This document shows, in pieces, positions 1 through 7,678 of a stretch of 9,522 nt of DNA (position 1 is its first letter; the number at the start of each line of letters is the position of its first letter). The notes under the pieces were generated by a model that searched no databases, was not told the origin of the DNA, and saw only the letters and a list, made by a program, of their open reading frames with translations. Both the position numbers and the translations under genes were made by a program. The stretch is from Gammaproteobacteria bacterium (GTDB lineage Bacteria > Pseudomonadota > Gammaproteobacteria > Comchoanobacterales > Comchoanobacteraceae), in the NCBI GenBank assembly GCA_029243665.1, contig JAQWRO010000031.1, positions 1 to 9,522 on the forward strand, given 5' to 3'.

Positions 1-816
1 TTTATGTGTGTTCAATTCATTGTTTGGCTTGGACAATGTGCCATGATTCAAACAAGCTATGAAGGAGACAAATTAACAGAGAATATTAAAGATTCAACAC
101 ATGATATTAGTGATATTGCAAATCTTTCTAGAAAATATACCAAAAAAGAAGATCCCGAAAAAATTCATGTTAAACGTTTTTTATTAGAAGGAACAGGTGC
201 GAAAAAACTTTACAGTGAACAAGATTATAAAGATTTATTTACCTGGCTTGATTATGACGGCAAGGTGATGGCCCCTGGGACATTAATGCAAATTTTATTA
301 GATCAATCTGACGGTGGTGGTGTCAGTGGCGAAAAACCATATATGGTTGATTATTATCGTGCTAGTAATGAGAACAGTACCCGTGATAAAAGTATTATAG
401 AAGATATTGGTGAATTGATCACTATACTCGAAATCATTAACTTAAAACACGATAACACAATACTAGATACAAAAAGATTTTTATTAAACTGTTTTAGGTC
501 TGCTTTTTCTGGAAACATCATGGCAAATACTGATGCATCTCTGTTTGAATTGGTGAATCTAGAGGCAACACTCAGACAACAAAATATGCCCCATTTAAGT
601 AATCAAGTGCGAACCATTAGTTTTTTCGGCACACTAGAAAGACAATCGCACCATCGGTTTACAGAACTCCAATACCTCGGCATATTTATTAAAGCGATGG
701 TTTCTATTTTCGCAAAAAGACCCATTAGAGTTTCACGTCCAATTGCACCTAAAAAAAGAAAAAATCAAAACCCAGATGGAACAAAGCATCATCAAATAAG
801 ACGGTTGGGGTTATAA
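1..816 (+). CDS. Unrecognised protein, probably 5'-truncated by the window edge, with a basic C-terminal tail
   Basis: I do not recognise this protein. The frame is open from base 1, and the first ATG (base 4) has no room for a ribosome site, so the true start probably lies upstream; ATG 43 is a weaker alternative with no convincing Shine-Dalgarno. At least 270 residues are visible. The first ~14 are hydrophobic (Phe, Val, Trp, Leu) and could be the end of a membrane or buried segment. The rest looks soluble and mixed, with a Gly-rich loop (SDGGGVSGEK, near residue 104) and a helical stretch rich in Ile and Leu (near 130-150). The last ~32 residues are strongly basic and Pro-containing (RPIRVSRPIAPKKRK, then KHHQIRRLGL), suited to binding nucleic acid or acidic lipid. 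No catalytic motif is evident. It is followed by a 70-nt spacer without a terminator, so read-through into the next genes is possible. The reading frame is secure; the function is unknown. Confidence 0.75.
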   Translation, partial: FMCVQFIVWLGQCAMIQTSYEGDKLTENIKDSTHDISDIANLSRKYTKKEDPEKIHVKRFLLEGTGAKKLYSEQDYKDLFTWLDYDGKVMAPGTLMQILLDQSDGGGVSGEKPYMVDYYRASNENSTRDKSIIEDIGELITILEIINLKHDNTILDTKRFLLNCFRSAFSGNIMANTDASLFELVNLEATLRQQNMPHLSNQVRTISFFGTLERQSHHRFTELQYLGIFIKAMVSIFAKRPIRVSRPIAPKKRKNQNPDGTKHHQIRRLGL

Positions 817-828
817 CCAAAAAATAAA

Positions 829-857
829 TTGTAATAATAACCTCAATTTGATATAAA
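829..857 (+). promoter_or_regulatory. Sigma70-type promoter with extended -10 ahead of the membrane-protein pair
   Basis: A -35-like TTGTAA (829-834) is separated by exactly 17 bp from TATAAA (852-857). TG stands one base upstream of the -10 (849-850), giving the extended -10 form. The predicted transcription start is near 864, leaving a leader of about 23 nt before the ATG at 887. This is read by eye against consensus and is not experimentally supported. Confidence 0.55.
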
Positions 858-881
858 TTTAATATTATTGAAAAATTGAGG
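841..881. repeat. 9-bp inverted repeat bracketing the -10 region and reaching the ribosome site
   Basis: The left arm CCTCAATTT (841-849) and right arm AAATTGAGG (873-881) are perfect inverted complements, with centres 32 bp apart, close to three helical turns. The left arm lies in the promoter spacer. The right arm lies just after the predicted transcription start and contains the GAGG of the ribosome site for the gene at 887. It could be a two-half-site operator. In a read-through transcript it could also form a hairpin hiding the ribosome site. In AT-rich DNA a repeat of this size can arise by chance, so the role is inferred from its position. Confidence 0.45.
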
Positions 882-886
882 AATTT

Positions 887-1735
887 ATGTTTAGAACGCT
901 TTTACAAACAATTCAACTGCAGGCATGTCATTGTAAAACTAATTGGCGGTCATACCTTAAGATTCTTTTAATCGCACCAGTTTTCTATCTGATCATCTTT
1001 TTTGCTTTTATTTTTTTCTATGTTCAATTTGTAGATCAAAGAATGGCAAGTTACGGAAATGGTGACATACTTATATTTTTTTCAGCTTTTCCGCTACTCT
1101 TTCTTTTATCCAAATTAACAATTAATGTTATTAGACTTATTACCTTAGATGAAAAACCAAAACACATCATCAGTCTAAAGTACTCCAAACAAGCGTTTCT
1201 TTATATTTCTTATACTTTTTTGATATCATCAATAGTTATGTTTTTACAAGTATTCTTGCTTTATTTACTAAATTGGTTTATACCATTTGATTATTCAACC
1301 ATCAATCCACTTGCAACACAGTCAAATGCAATCACAAACTCATTGGTTAATACATTTAGCCAAAGTGGTATGCAGGTTAATGCAGATGTCTCGAACATAT
1401 ATATGTATGCTTCAAATTTTATATCATACCTTATCTCTACCCCAGTAATTTTTTCATTGTTTGTTTTTAATATGTTTGCAGTTGCATCTGACATTAACAT
1501 TCCATTTTATCGTCATATACTTCATCTTAAGAAGTTCTTTTTCGTAAATTATTTACTAACGGTATTATCTTTAATTTTAAGTGTAGTATATTTTAAAATT
1601 ACCCTATATTTTACCCCAAATTTAATTTGGTATGTAGCGATCTTTATTATTCAAATTTATTTTGAAATATTTATTATGTTATGTTTAGTACAAAGTTTTA
1701 ATTTATGGCAAAAAAGCCTTCGCCAGGAGAAATAA
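887..1735 (+). CDS. Six-pass integral membrane protein, unrecognised family (paralogue 1)
   Basis: This 282-residue, very hydrophobic protein has about six predicted membrane helices: roughly 24-47, 61-86, 104-131, 178-200, 216-237 and 246-269. A polar loop of ~45 residues (132-177), rich in Asn, Ser and Thr, separates helices 3 and 4. The ATG is preceded by GAGGA five bases away. It has no ATP-binding motif, signal-peptide cleavage pattern or known transporter signature that I can see. It shares with the next protein the MF(R/K) start, a central motif of the form R-x-I-x4-(K/E)P-x2-I-x-S-x4-KQ (near residue 83-102), and the C-terminal motif SF-x-(L/I)WQK (near 270-276). The two are therefore diverged tandem copies and may form a heteromeric membrane complex. 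The first gene of the pair likely sits behind the promoter at 829-857. Function is unknown. Confidence 0.85.
   Translation: MFRTLLQTIQLQACHCKTNWRSYLKILLIAPVFYLIIFFAFIFFYVQFVDQRMASYGNGDILIFFSAFPLLFLLSKLTINVIRLITLDEKPKHIISLKYSKQAFLYISYTFLISSIVMFLQVFLLYLLNWFIPFDYSTINPLATQSNAITNSLVNTFSQSGMQVNADVSNIYMYASNFISYLISTPVIFSLFVFNMFAVASDINIPFYRHILHLKKFFFVNYLLTVLSLILSVVYFKITLYFTPNLIWYVAIFIIQIYFEIFIMLCLVQSFNLWQKSLRQEK
1725..1730 (+). promoter_or_regulatory. Ribosome site AGGAGA inside the end of the upstream gene
   Basis: AGGAGA lies within the last codons of the first membrane-protein gene, eight bases before the ATG at 1739. The upstream stop codon ends three bases before that ATG. This arrangement indicates translational coupling of the two genes and fixes the start of the second. 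Confidence 0.7.
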
Positions 1736-1738
1736 AAG

Positions 1739-2461
1739 ATGTTTAAAGCAACTTATCATTTAGTTAAAGCTCAGCTTGCTTCATTTCAAACTGAACGACA
1801 AACCTATGCAAAGATAATATTAGCACCTTTCACAATTTTTGTAGCAATGCAGCTAATCGATTTATTTGCATCTTTATATATTGACAAAAATTTTAGAGAC
1901 CATAGAACTTGGAGCACAGCTGCCGAATTAACAAGCCTACTACAAATAGCATTAGTCTTTTTTAGCTTTTTTTATATCTTTAAAAGTTATGTATTACAAA
2001 TGAGATTTATTGTTAATAAAGAAGAGCCTTCATCTATTTTCAGCATACATTTATTTAAACAAAGCTATTTAGTTTTGGCATATAAAATTTTATTTATAGT
2101 ATTTTGGACGATCTTTTTAGGCTTATTTGGCTTTATTCTATCCACATTGATTCTTCTTTATGTCTCCACATGGTATTCTTTTAATATTATTTCTGTGGCC
2201 ACAGATCAACCAGTAGATTTTTTCAAAGTATCGTGCCAAATTGGTAAAACTGCATTCATGAATTTACTCATTAACATATGCGTTAGTTTGTTAGTATTGG
2301 CATTAATAGCACTTGTCACCCTTGTTAGTATTATGTGTGGTGTTAAACTAAGTATGACTGGTGTTGCACTTCCTTACATTACATACATCTATTTATTTAT
2401 TCTATTAGGATGTTATTCAAGAAGCTTCACAATTTGGCAAAAAGAACATTTGGCCTCTTAA
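1739..2461 (+). CDS. Five-pass integral membrane protein, unrecognised family (paralogue 2)
   Basis: This 240-residue membrane protein has predicted helices near 24-47, 64-84, 110-143 (long, possibly two), 173-200 and 207-226. It begins 3 nt after the previous stop, so the two genes form an operon. It aligns with its neighbour along the N-terminal half and carries the same central motif, R-F-I then EEP, I-x-S and KQS (near residue 89-109), and the same C-terminal SF-x-IWQK (near 229-235). It is shorter than the first copy, mainly in the loop between the third and fourth segments. The shared motifs lie next to membrane helices and look structural or partner-binding; no catalytic residues are apparent. 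The stop codon abuts the stop codon of the opposite-strand giant gene with no base between them. I do not recognise the family. Confidence 0.85.
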   Translation: MFKATYHLVKAQLASFQTERQTYAKIILAPFTIFVAMQLIDLFASLYIDKNFRDHRTWSTAAELTSLLQIALVFFSFFYIFKSYVLQMRFIVNKEEPSSIFSIHLFKQSYLVLAYKILFIVFWTIFLGLFGFILSTLILLYVSTWYSFNIISVATDQPVDFFKVSCQIGKTAFMNLLINICVSLLVLALIALVTLVSIMCGVKLSMTGVALPYITYIYLFILLGCYSRSFTIWQKEHLAS

Positions 2462-2479
2462 TTACTTGTTTAAGCCAAA
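2438..2479 (-). terminator. Probable Rho-independent terminator of the giant gene, lying across the gene junction
   Basis: Plus-strand TTTGG (2449-2453) plus CTTAA (2457-2461) pairs with TTAAG plus CCAAA (2470-2479), leaving a CCT bulge and an 8-nt loop. Read on the minus strand, the stem is followed by a T-rich run (complement of 2438-2448, including five consecutive T). The hairpin covers the giant gene's stop codon and the last codons of the membrane-protein gene. The stem is A+T-rich and bulged, so its strength is uncertain. On the plus strand it lacks a T tract. Confidence 0.45.
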
Positions 2480-5400
2480 CATTTGGGATAAACGTTTTGC
2501 ACCATAGGTAGCACTTTCTTTTTGTTGAGCATTCTGACCGCTTTTATCAGCAATGCTAAATAGACCCTGGAGATCATTCATGCTTGCTCTACTTCCAGAT
2601 AGAACACGTTTAGTTGCTAGCGCTTTTAAATTTTCCATATTGGTGACAAAATAATTATCAACATAATGGAGATTTACGTTTTTAGAATCATCCAGCAAAC
2701 CATCAAAAAGATATGGGCCATTTAAATCTATCACTTTCAAAATAATTGCTTTATCTTCTGCAGTCATTTCAGTGGCAGAAACATGATACCAAGTCATTAT
2801 AAACTGTATGATATATAATATGTTGTCGAGCTCTTCTATCAACTTTACAATAGAAGCTTGTGGCATTTCAGTTATCTCTGAGATGTCTTTTATAAGCGCA
2901 TGCTTTTCTATAGAAGATGACATGCTTTCACATATACTCAAACCATTATTAAGTATTTTTTGACAGTGCTTATGAACTTCCAAATACTTTTTAATAGAAA
3001 CCTGAAAGAACTTACTATAATAAGATTTCATTTCTGGTGAATGCAGATCTTTAATTAACTTCCTACCTTCAGGTGACTTTTCAAGCGCATCAATTATGGC
3101 TTCACTGGAAGTTAAACCCTTGCAACAACTAATAATAACTGACGATTTTGGCAATATATCATTGGTGTATGTGTTTTTCACCTCATGATTTGCATATGAA
3201 TCTAATTTTTCCAAAGTTGTTTCAAGCAATAACAGGTCAGTCGTTAGCTTATCTACCATAGCCATATCACGAACTTTATTTTTATAGATTATTTGTTCAC
3301 TTATTTTGCTCATGACATTTTCTATTTCCATGATTTCTTTATCTAAAACAATCTTTTTAACTCTAGCAGCTTCCTCTTTAAAACCACTTGGAGCCATACC
3401 CATAACTACTGCTAACTTTTTAAAATCAACTTTTTTCGTATCATACTTTGCAATATTCCTGACAAGTTGGTCAAACTCTATCCACTCTAGCATATTTAAA
3501 ACTGAACCATCCCTATCGCCAACTTCATCTAAAACATAAGTAATCATTGATATAAATGCTTTTTTATAATGATCTACAAGGAATAAATTATTTGGAATCT
3601 TTCCTTTAATATTATTTGTATCAAAATCATAACTATAGAGCCCTCTATTACGCTCTAACATTAAAAATTCAATAATATCATCAGGATTTATTTTAGATTG
3701 ATCAATCATAGCATAATAATCTTTTACAAGGTCATAACCCATCATATTTATAAATGCCTTTAAATTATCACCTATAAAGTCATAATTACTACTAGTCATT
3801 TGCTCAATAAGTGTTGAGCCAGAACCATTTTGTGGATTTAAGCGAACTTCCAATTGAATTATTTTTCCATAAAGATCATTTTTAATCGCATATTTTCTTC
3901 TTAGACTCAAGGGGAACATGCTAAGTCTATTGATCAACTCAAACATATTTTCTAGTTTCCCCCTTTGAATCGTACTCATTTCTAAAAGATCATCGATGGT
4001 ATTAAATATATTGATTATAAATGGCGAAACATCATACTTATTAGTCAAAAAAATCTCGTTTGAATTCATATTCCATTTCCTTAACTCTTTCCAATAACCA
4101 TCAATAAACTTACTAGCATTAGCCTGTCTACTAACCTGATAAACAAACTTATTAAATACTTGTTTTGACTTTCTTGGCAAGCCTTCCACGAAAGAAGAAA
4201 AATGCTTTGCCAGATGTCCTTTATAAGAATACTGATCCATAAACCATAAAACATTTTCAATTGATCTAGTATTTGTGTTAAGTGCTGATAATAATTCACT
4301 CCAAACTAAGACTAACTGCTGGTCATTCAATTGAAGCATCGGATGATCACTTAATAATCTTCTTTGGATAATATTACTTTTAGCATTTGTATATGAAAGC
4401 ATGCCATTAATTATATTATCCTTTGATTCTAATGAAGCTAAAAAAGTCATTTGGTTACTTGATGCAATATACGTCGATACAAACCTATTTGGAAGTTTAT
4501 TAACCACAAAATTAAATCGCTTAATATGATTACTTTTATCCATAGCAAGGTTAATCGCTATATTGAGCACCTTGTGAGTATTAAACTCATCTAATTCATC
4601 TTGAATAGATAACAATACATTTTCAAAGCTCTCTTCCTCAAACCGAGTTTGACTTAATAAATTAATAAATATTTCGCTATAAATAGCTAATTTATTCTGT
4701 TTAAAATACACTCTAGATTCAGTTATAGAATCTGCCAATTCCTCAATCAAAATAACATCATCAAGCCCAAGACCTTTTGTTAACAATTGCATGTTCATAT
4801 CTTTTTGAGCACATAATTTAATGAATGTCTTGATAAAGCGATCATAGTGTTTAGTTTCATATAGATCAAACCCAGTCAATAATTTTGGCAAAACATCTAG
4901 CTCTTTAAGGAGAACTTGTAAGACGTCACCTGAAATATACTCAACGCCTTCGAACCACTTTACAAGCATGTCTTGATCTCCATCTAAAACATATGATTCA
5001 AATACATGCTTGGATACCTTATGAAAAATTTCTTGATCCTCTAATGTCACAAGACTTGCAATACATCTTGCAAAAAGAGGAAAAACATCTTGATTATCTT
5101 CATGTGTTTTCAAGAAAGATTTCATAGCTTCTTTTGCATGAAGATTATTATTTAGAATATTAGATAAAAGCTCAAGATTGTCGTCAGACCATGCATAAAC
5201 ATTAACATTTTCAAATAAAATTCTAGAAAAAAGTTCTAAAACTGTTGTGTAATCTTGTTTCTTTGAAACACTAAATAATCTTTCAAGTAATTTTAGATCA
5301 TTTTCCAAACCTGTATTTAGCGACCTTGGCCGTATTAAATTTAGAATGTCTTTATGACCTAATTCATTTTCAACTATGTAAACGTAAATATTATTTAAAA

Positions 5401-7261
5401 GTTCTTTTGGCATATTAGAAAGTGACTCCAGGCCAACTTTCACAAAGGCGCCACGGTTACTATTCAGATAAAACGTAGCCAAATCAAACATCAATTCATC
5501 TATTTGCTCATATGATATTTCTTTTAGAAATTTATAAGCCGCTTCAAATGTAACACCTTGCAAATGCATCAATAGACCATCATGGGTTTTAATGTAATTA
5601 TTTTCATTCAAAACACTCAAAACATACTCAGCGAAATCCTTTGCATTTTGATTAATGGCATCAGCTAATAAAGTTATACTTTCTTGAACAAAGGGATTAA
5701 AATCACTACCCTCTTTTAAATTAAAGATATAATGTGAGTATAAGGTTTTTACTGTTTCATAATTATTTAAATTGATTGAAAAAAGCAATTTCCAATCTTC
5801 ATCCCTAAATAAGTCAGTGATATTATTATGAAGATAGTTTACCAAATTTTGACTAAATTTTGTGTGCCATAAATAAATATCTTTATACCTTATTGAATCA
5901 TATGTCCTACTATGCTCTTTCAAGAACTTAAAGATCAAAGACATTTGCTGCTCACCTAGTTCAAAATGGTCTAAAATAGAACTTATTACTTCAACCGAAA
6001 AATCTTTCTTTTTTAATAAAAATTTGATATCAGAATCCTCTAAAGAGAATCTTCCAGGCAATAAAGTACATATGTTTTGAAATACTTGTGCATCAATTCG
6101 CTTGTCATCAAACATTTGTATGAATAGTTGTCTTTGTTGACCTTTCTTAATATTTGCCGCCATATCATACAGAAAAGTTCTTTTTGCAGCTTCACAACTT
6201 GTATCATCTAGACGTTTGAATAATTTGATTGTCTGATGAATCGTTAATTTCTTATTGATTTGAATTTCATTTTTATTACAAACAAAATTAAAAGCTTCTT
6301 TTGCATATTTTCGTACTTCATTTACCAACGGAGACTTATTGTCCACCAATACAGTTAAAGTCTTGAACATTTGCTCAATGTCTTTAAACGAATACATATC
6401 GTCTTCAATAAAATCCAATGTGATATCTGAGTTCATTGAAGTAATCATATGAATACGTTCAAGTGTTAGATCTTCTCTTGCTAACAAGCGAGTAAGCAGA
6501 GAATTACCTTCATCATCATAAAGTGATTTTTCAAAATCAATTGTCTCATCTATAAAGCTAAGTTCATGCCGCTCATTGGTAGCATTGTCACCATTAAGTA
6601 CTTTAAATAAGAACTTATTCATTTGAATTGATTTGTCTTGACTTAAAGGCATTTGAATATCAAATTCTTTTTCTAATAATTTCTTTTGTTCTGAGATGGC
6701 ATACATTTTTTCAACTAAACCATATATCGAGATCTCTTCATCCAAAAGATTATGTTGGTATGGAAGTAAGTTAACTAAATATGATTTATAAATATTTAGC
6801 ATACTCTGTCTTCTGCTATCATCTGTTGTTGCTTTTATTTCGGTTATAATAAGCTTCAACACATGCTTAATACACTTATTATCAGCTTCACTCATAGGTG
6901 TGGTACTAGATAGAAGCATTGAAAGCAACTCAACAAAACATTTTTCAGATTGCTCAAAAGCTTCAAGCAGCAAATTACCATTATTAAAAGATAGATTAGG
7001 ATTATATCCAAGGACCTTATGTCTAATAAATTTTAATAAATTATGATTTTTATATTCTATTGCATACGTTACTAATACATCTTTATCATTTTGTGTAAAA
7101 TTATGTAATATTCTATGCTCTAACTCTGCACGCTTGTTTTTTTCGACAAGCGTTTTAATATGGGATTTTCTTTGCTCTACTGTAGCTGGTAACAAACCAT
7201 ACCACCAATTATAGAAAGAAATCCAGAATTCATTTATTGATTTTAATAAATTTTCAAACAT
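2462..7261 (-). CDS. Giant (~1600-residue) helix-rich protein of unknown function
   Basis: This intact frame of about 1599 residues matches no family I recognise. The preferred start is ATG 7261, which has an AAGTGA sequence five bases upstream and gives an MFENLL start; an in-frame GTG at 7270 is an alternative with poorer spacing. There is no signal peptide. Residues ~12-24 are aromatic and amphipathic (FWISFYNWWYGLL) and could touch a membrane or partner. The remainder is polar and rich in Leu, Lys, Glu, Asp and Asn. It reads as successive amphipathic helices with short loops, like an alpha-solenoid scaffold, although I see no regular TPR, HEAT or ankyrin consensus. Residues ~1295-1350 have heptad-like spacing compatible with a coiled coil. 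The last ~30 residues are polar and probably disordered. No Walker, protease, kinase or nuclease motif was found. It is transcribed alone, divergent from the DUF6868-like genes and convergent with the membrane pair. A scaffold, or a secreted effector if the organism is host-associated, are both possible but unproven. Confidence 0.85.
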   Translation of the reverse strand: MFENLLKSINEFWISFYNWWYGLLPATVEQRKSHIKTLVEKNKRAELEHRILHNFTQNDKDVLVTYAIEYKNHNLLKFIRHKVLGYNPNLSFNNGNLLLEAFEQSEKCFVELLSMLLSSTTPMSEADNKCIKHVLKLIITEIKATTDDSRRQSMLNIYKSYLVNLLPYQHNLLDEEISIYGLVEKMYAISEQKKLLEKEFDIQMPLSQDKSIQMNKFLFKVLNGDNATNERHELSFIDETIDFEKSLYDDEGNSLLTRLLAREDLTLERIHMITSMNSDITLDFIEDDMYSFKDIEQMFKTLTVLVDNKSPLVNEVRKYAKEAFNFVCNKNEIQINKKLTIHQTIKLFKRLDDTSCEAAKRTFLYDMAANIKKGQQRQLFIQMFDDKRIDAQVFQNICTLLPGRFSLEDSDIKFLLKKKDFSVEVISSILDHFELGEQQMSLIFKFLKEHSRTYDSIRYKDIYLWHTKFSQNLVNYLHNNITDLFRDEDWKLLFSINLNNYETVKTLYSHYIFNLKEGSDFNPFVQESITLLADAINQNAKDFAEYVLSVLNENNYIKTHDGLLMHLQGVTFEAAYKFLKEISYEQIDELMFDLATFYLNSNRGAFVKVGLESLSNMPKELLNNIYVYIVENELGHKDILNLIRPRSLNTGLENDLKLLERLFSVSKKQDYTTVLELFSRILFENVNVYAWSDDNLELLSNILNNNLHAKEAMKSFLKTHEDNQDVFPLFARCIASLVTLEDQEIFHKVSKHVFESYVLDGDQDMLVKWFEGVEYISGDVLQVLLKELDVLPKLLTGFDLYETKHYDRFIKTFIKLCAQKDMNMQLLTKGLGLDDVILIEELADSITESRVYFKQNKLAIYSEIFINLLSQTRFEEESFENVLLSIQDELDEFNTHKVLNIAINLAMDKSNHIKRFNFVVNKLPNRFVSTYIASSNQMTFLASLESKDNIINGMLSYTNAKSNIIQRRLLSDHPMLQLNDQQLVLVWSELLSALNTNTRSIENVLWFMDQYSYKGHLAKHFSSFVEGLPRKSKQVFNKFVYQVSRQANASKFIDGYWKELRKWNMNSNEIFLTNKYDVSPFIINIFNTIDDLLEMSTIQRGKLENMFELINRLSMFPLSLRRKYAIKNDLYGKIIQLEVRLNPQNGSGSTLIEQMTSSNYDFIGDNLKAFINMMGYDLVKDYYAMIDQSKINPDDIIEFLMLERNRGLYSYDFDTNNIKGKIPNNLFLVDHYKKAFISMITYVLDEVGDRDGSVLNMLEWIEFDQLVRNIAKYDTKKVDFKKLAVVMGMAPSGFKEEAARVKKIVLDKEIMEIENVMSKISEQIIYKNKVRDMAMVDKLTTDLLLLETTLEKLDSYANHEVKNTYTNDILPKSSVIISCCKGLTSSEAIIDALEKSPEGRKLIKDLHSPEMKSYYSKFFQVSIKKYLEVHKHCQKILNNGLSICESMSSSIEKHALIKDISEITEMPQASIVKLIEELDNILYIIQFIMTWYHVSATEMTAEDKAIILKVIDLNGPYLFDGLLDDSKNVNLHYVDNYFVTNMENLKALATKRVLSGSRASMNDLQGLFSIADKSGQNAQQKESATYGAKRLSQMFGLNK

Positions 7262-7286
7262 AACAATCACTTAGTATTATTTTCTT

Positions 7287-7292
7287 ATTATA
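7287..7292 (-). promoter_or_regulatory. Candidate -10 element for the giant gene
   Basis: On the minus strand these bases read TATAAT, a perfect -10 hexamer. It would place the transcription start near 7280 with a leader of about 20 nt before ATG 7261. No good -35 hexamer is seen at the standard distance, so this is a partial promoter call in a very AT-rich spacer. Confidence 0.4.
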
Positions 7293-7329
7293 TTGATAGA
7301 TGCTTAATAAAACCTTAACGTGGATTTTG

Positions 7330-7338
7330 TGCTATAAT
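7330..7338 (+). promoter_or_regulatory. Extended -10 promoter for the DUF6868-like pair
   Basis: TGCTATAAT gives a perfect TATAAT (7333-7338) with the TG extension. A -35 at 17-bp spacing is poor, which is common for extended -10 promoters. The predicted start near 7345 leaves a ~27-nt leader containing the strong ribosome site AGGAGG (7361-7366), five bases before ATG 7372. It faces away from the giant gene's promoter within a 110-bp divergent spacer. Confidence 0.6.
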
Positions 7339-7371
7339 AAACGTAGGCAAAATAATAAATAGGAGGTCATT

Positions 7372-7620
7372 ATGGACTTATATTATTTACTACTAAACAT
7401 GGCTGTGATAAATATTGTCATTTATTTAATATTATATATTTTAATCGTTTACTTTAAAGAAGGTTTAGTAAGATTTCACTTACGTCTTTTAAAATTAGGC
7501 GATAAACACAAAGGTGACTTTGAAATAATGCTATTAAAATGGATGGGCAAATATAAACTTCTAATTTTATTTTTCAACATCGTACCTCTCATTGCAGTTT
7601 ATCTCAACTTATTGAAATAA
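7372..7620 (+). CDS. DUF6868-like small membrane protein, copy 1
   Basis: This 82-residue protein has two membrane helices (about 5-27 and 62-80) joined by a basic, probably cytoplasmic, loop. The C-terminal pattern WMGKYKLLILFFNIVPLIA (57-75), together with an N-terminal Asn-rich helix and a YFK-EGL junction, matches what I recall of the DUF6868 family. That is a small two-helix protein family of unknown function, typically about 80 residues. It begins behind an excellent ribosome site and an extended -10 promoter. A paralogue follows 58 nt downstream, beyond a terminator. No enzymatic function is expected; a membrane-associated structural or regulatory role is only a guess. The family assignment is from memory of the motif and was not searched. 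Confidence 0.8.
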   Translation: MDLYYLLLNMAVINIVIYLILYILIVYFKEGLVRFHLRLLKLGDKHKGDFEIMLLKWMGKYKLLILFFNIVPLIAVYLNLLK

Positions 7621-7630
7621 ACTTTATTTA

Positions 7631-7660
7631 AGGAGCTAGTATAAAACTAGCTCTTTTTTT
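7631..7660 (+). terminator. Rho-independent terminator between the two DUF6868-like genes
   Basis: GAGCTAGT (7633-7640) and ACTAGCTC (7646-7653) form a perfect 8-bp stem with a 5-nt loop, followed at once by seven T (7654-7660). G-T and A-T pairs can extend the stem. It begins about a dozen bases after the first gene's stop. The ribosome site of the second gene starts only a few bases beyond the T run, leaving no room for a separate promoter after the terminator. Confidence 0.85.
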
Positions 7661-7678
7661 CCCAAAGGAGAAACCCTA

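Noticed and set aside
809..818. Perfect palindrome GGTTATAACC over the stop codon of the first gene
   Set aside because: Ten-base palindromes are expected several times in a window this size; it has no loop for a hairpin and no T run.
1291..1500. Minus-strand 69-codon frame
   Set aside because: It is antisense within the first membrane-protein gene, with no independent support.
3306..3539. Plus-strand 77-codon frame
   Set aside because: It is antisense within the giant gene; its Ser/Thr/Leu-rich composition is that of a shadow frame.
4081..4299. Minus-strand 72-codon frame
   Set aside because: It is an alternative frame inside the giant gene on the same strand, without a ribosome site.
7280..7310. 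TTATTA/TAATAA inverted repeat in the divergent spacer as an operator
   Set aside because: It is low-complexity AT sequence with only six matching bases, not distinguishable from background.
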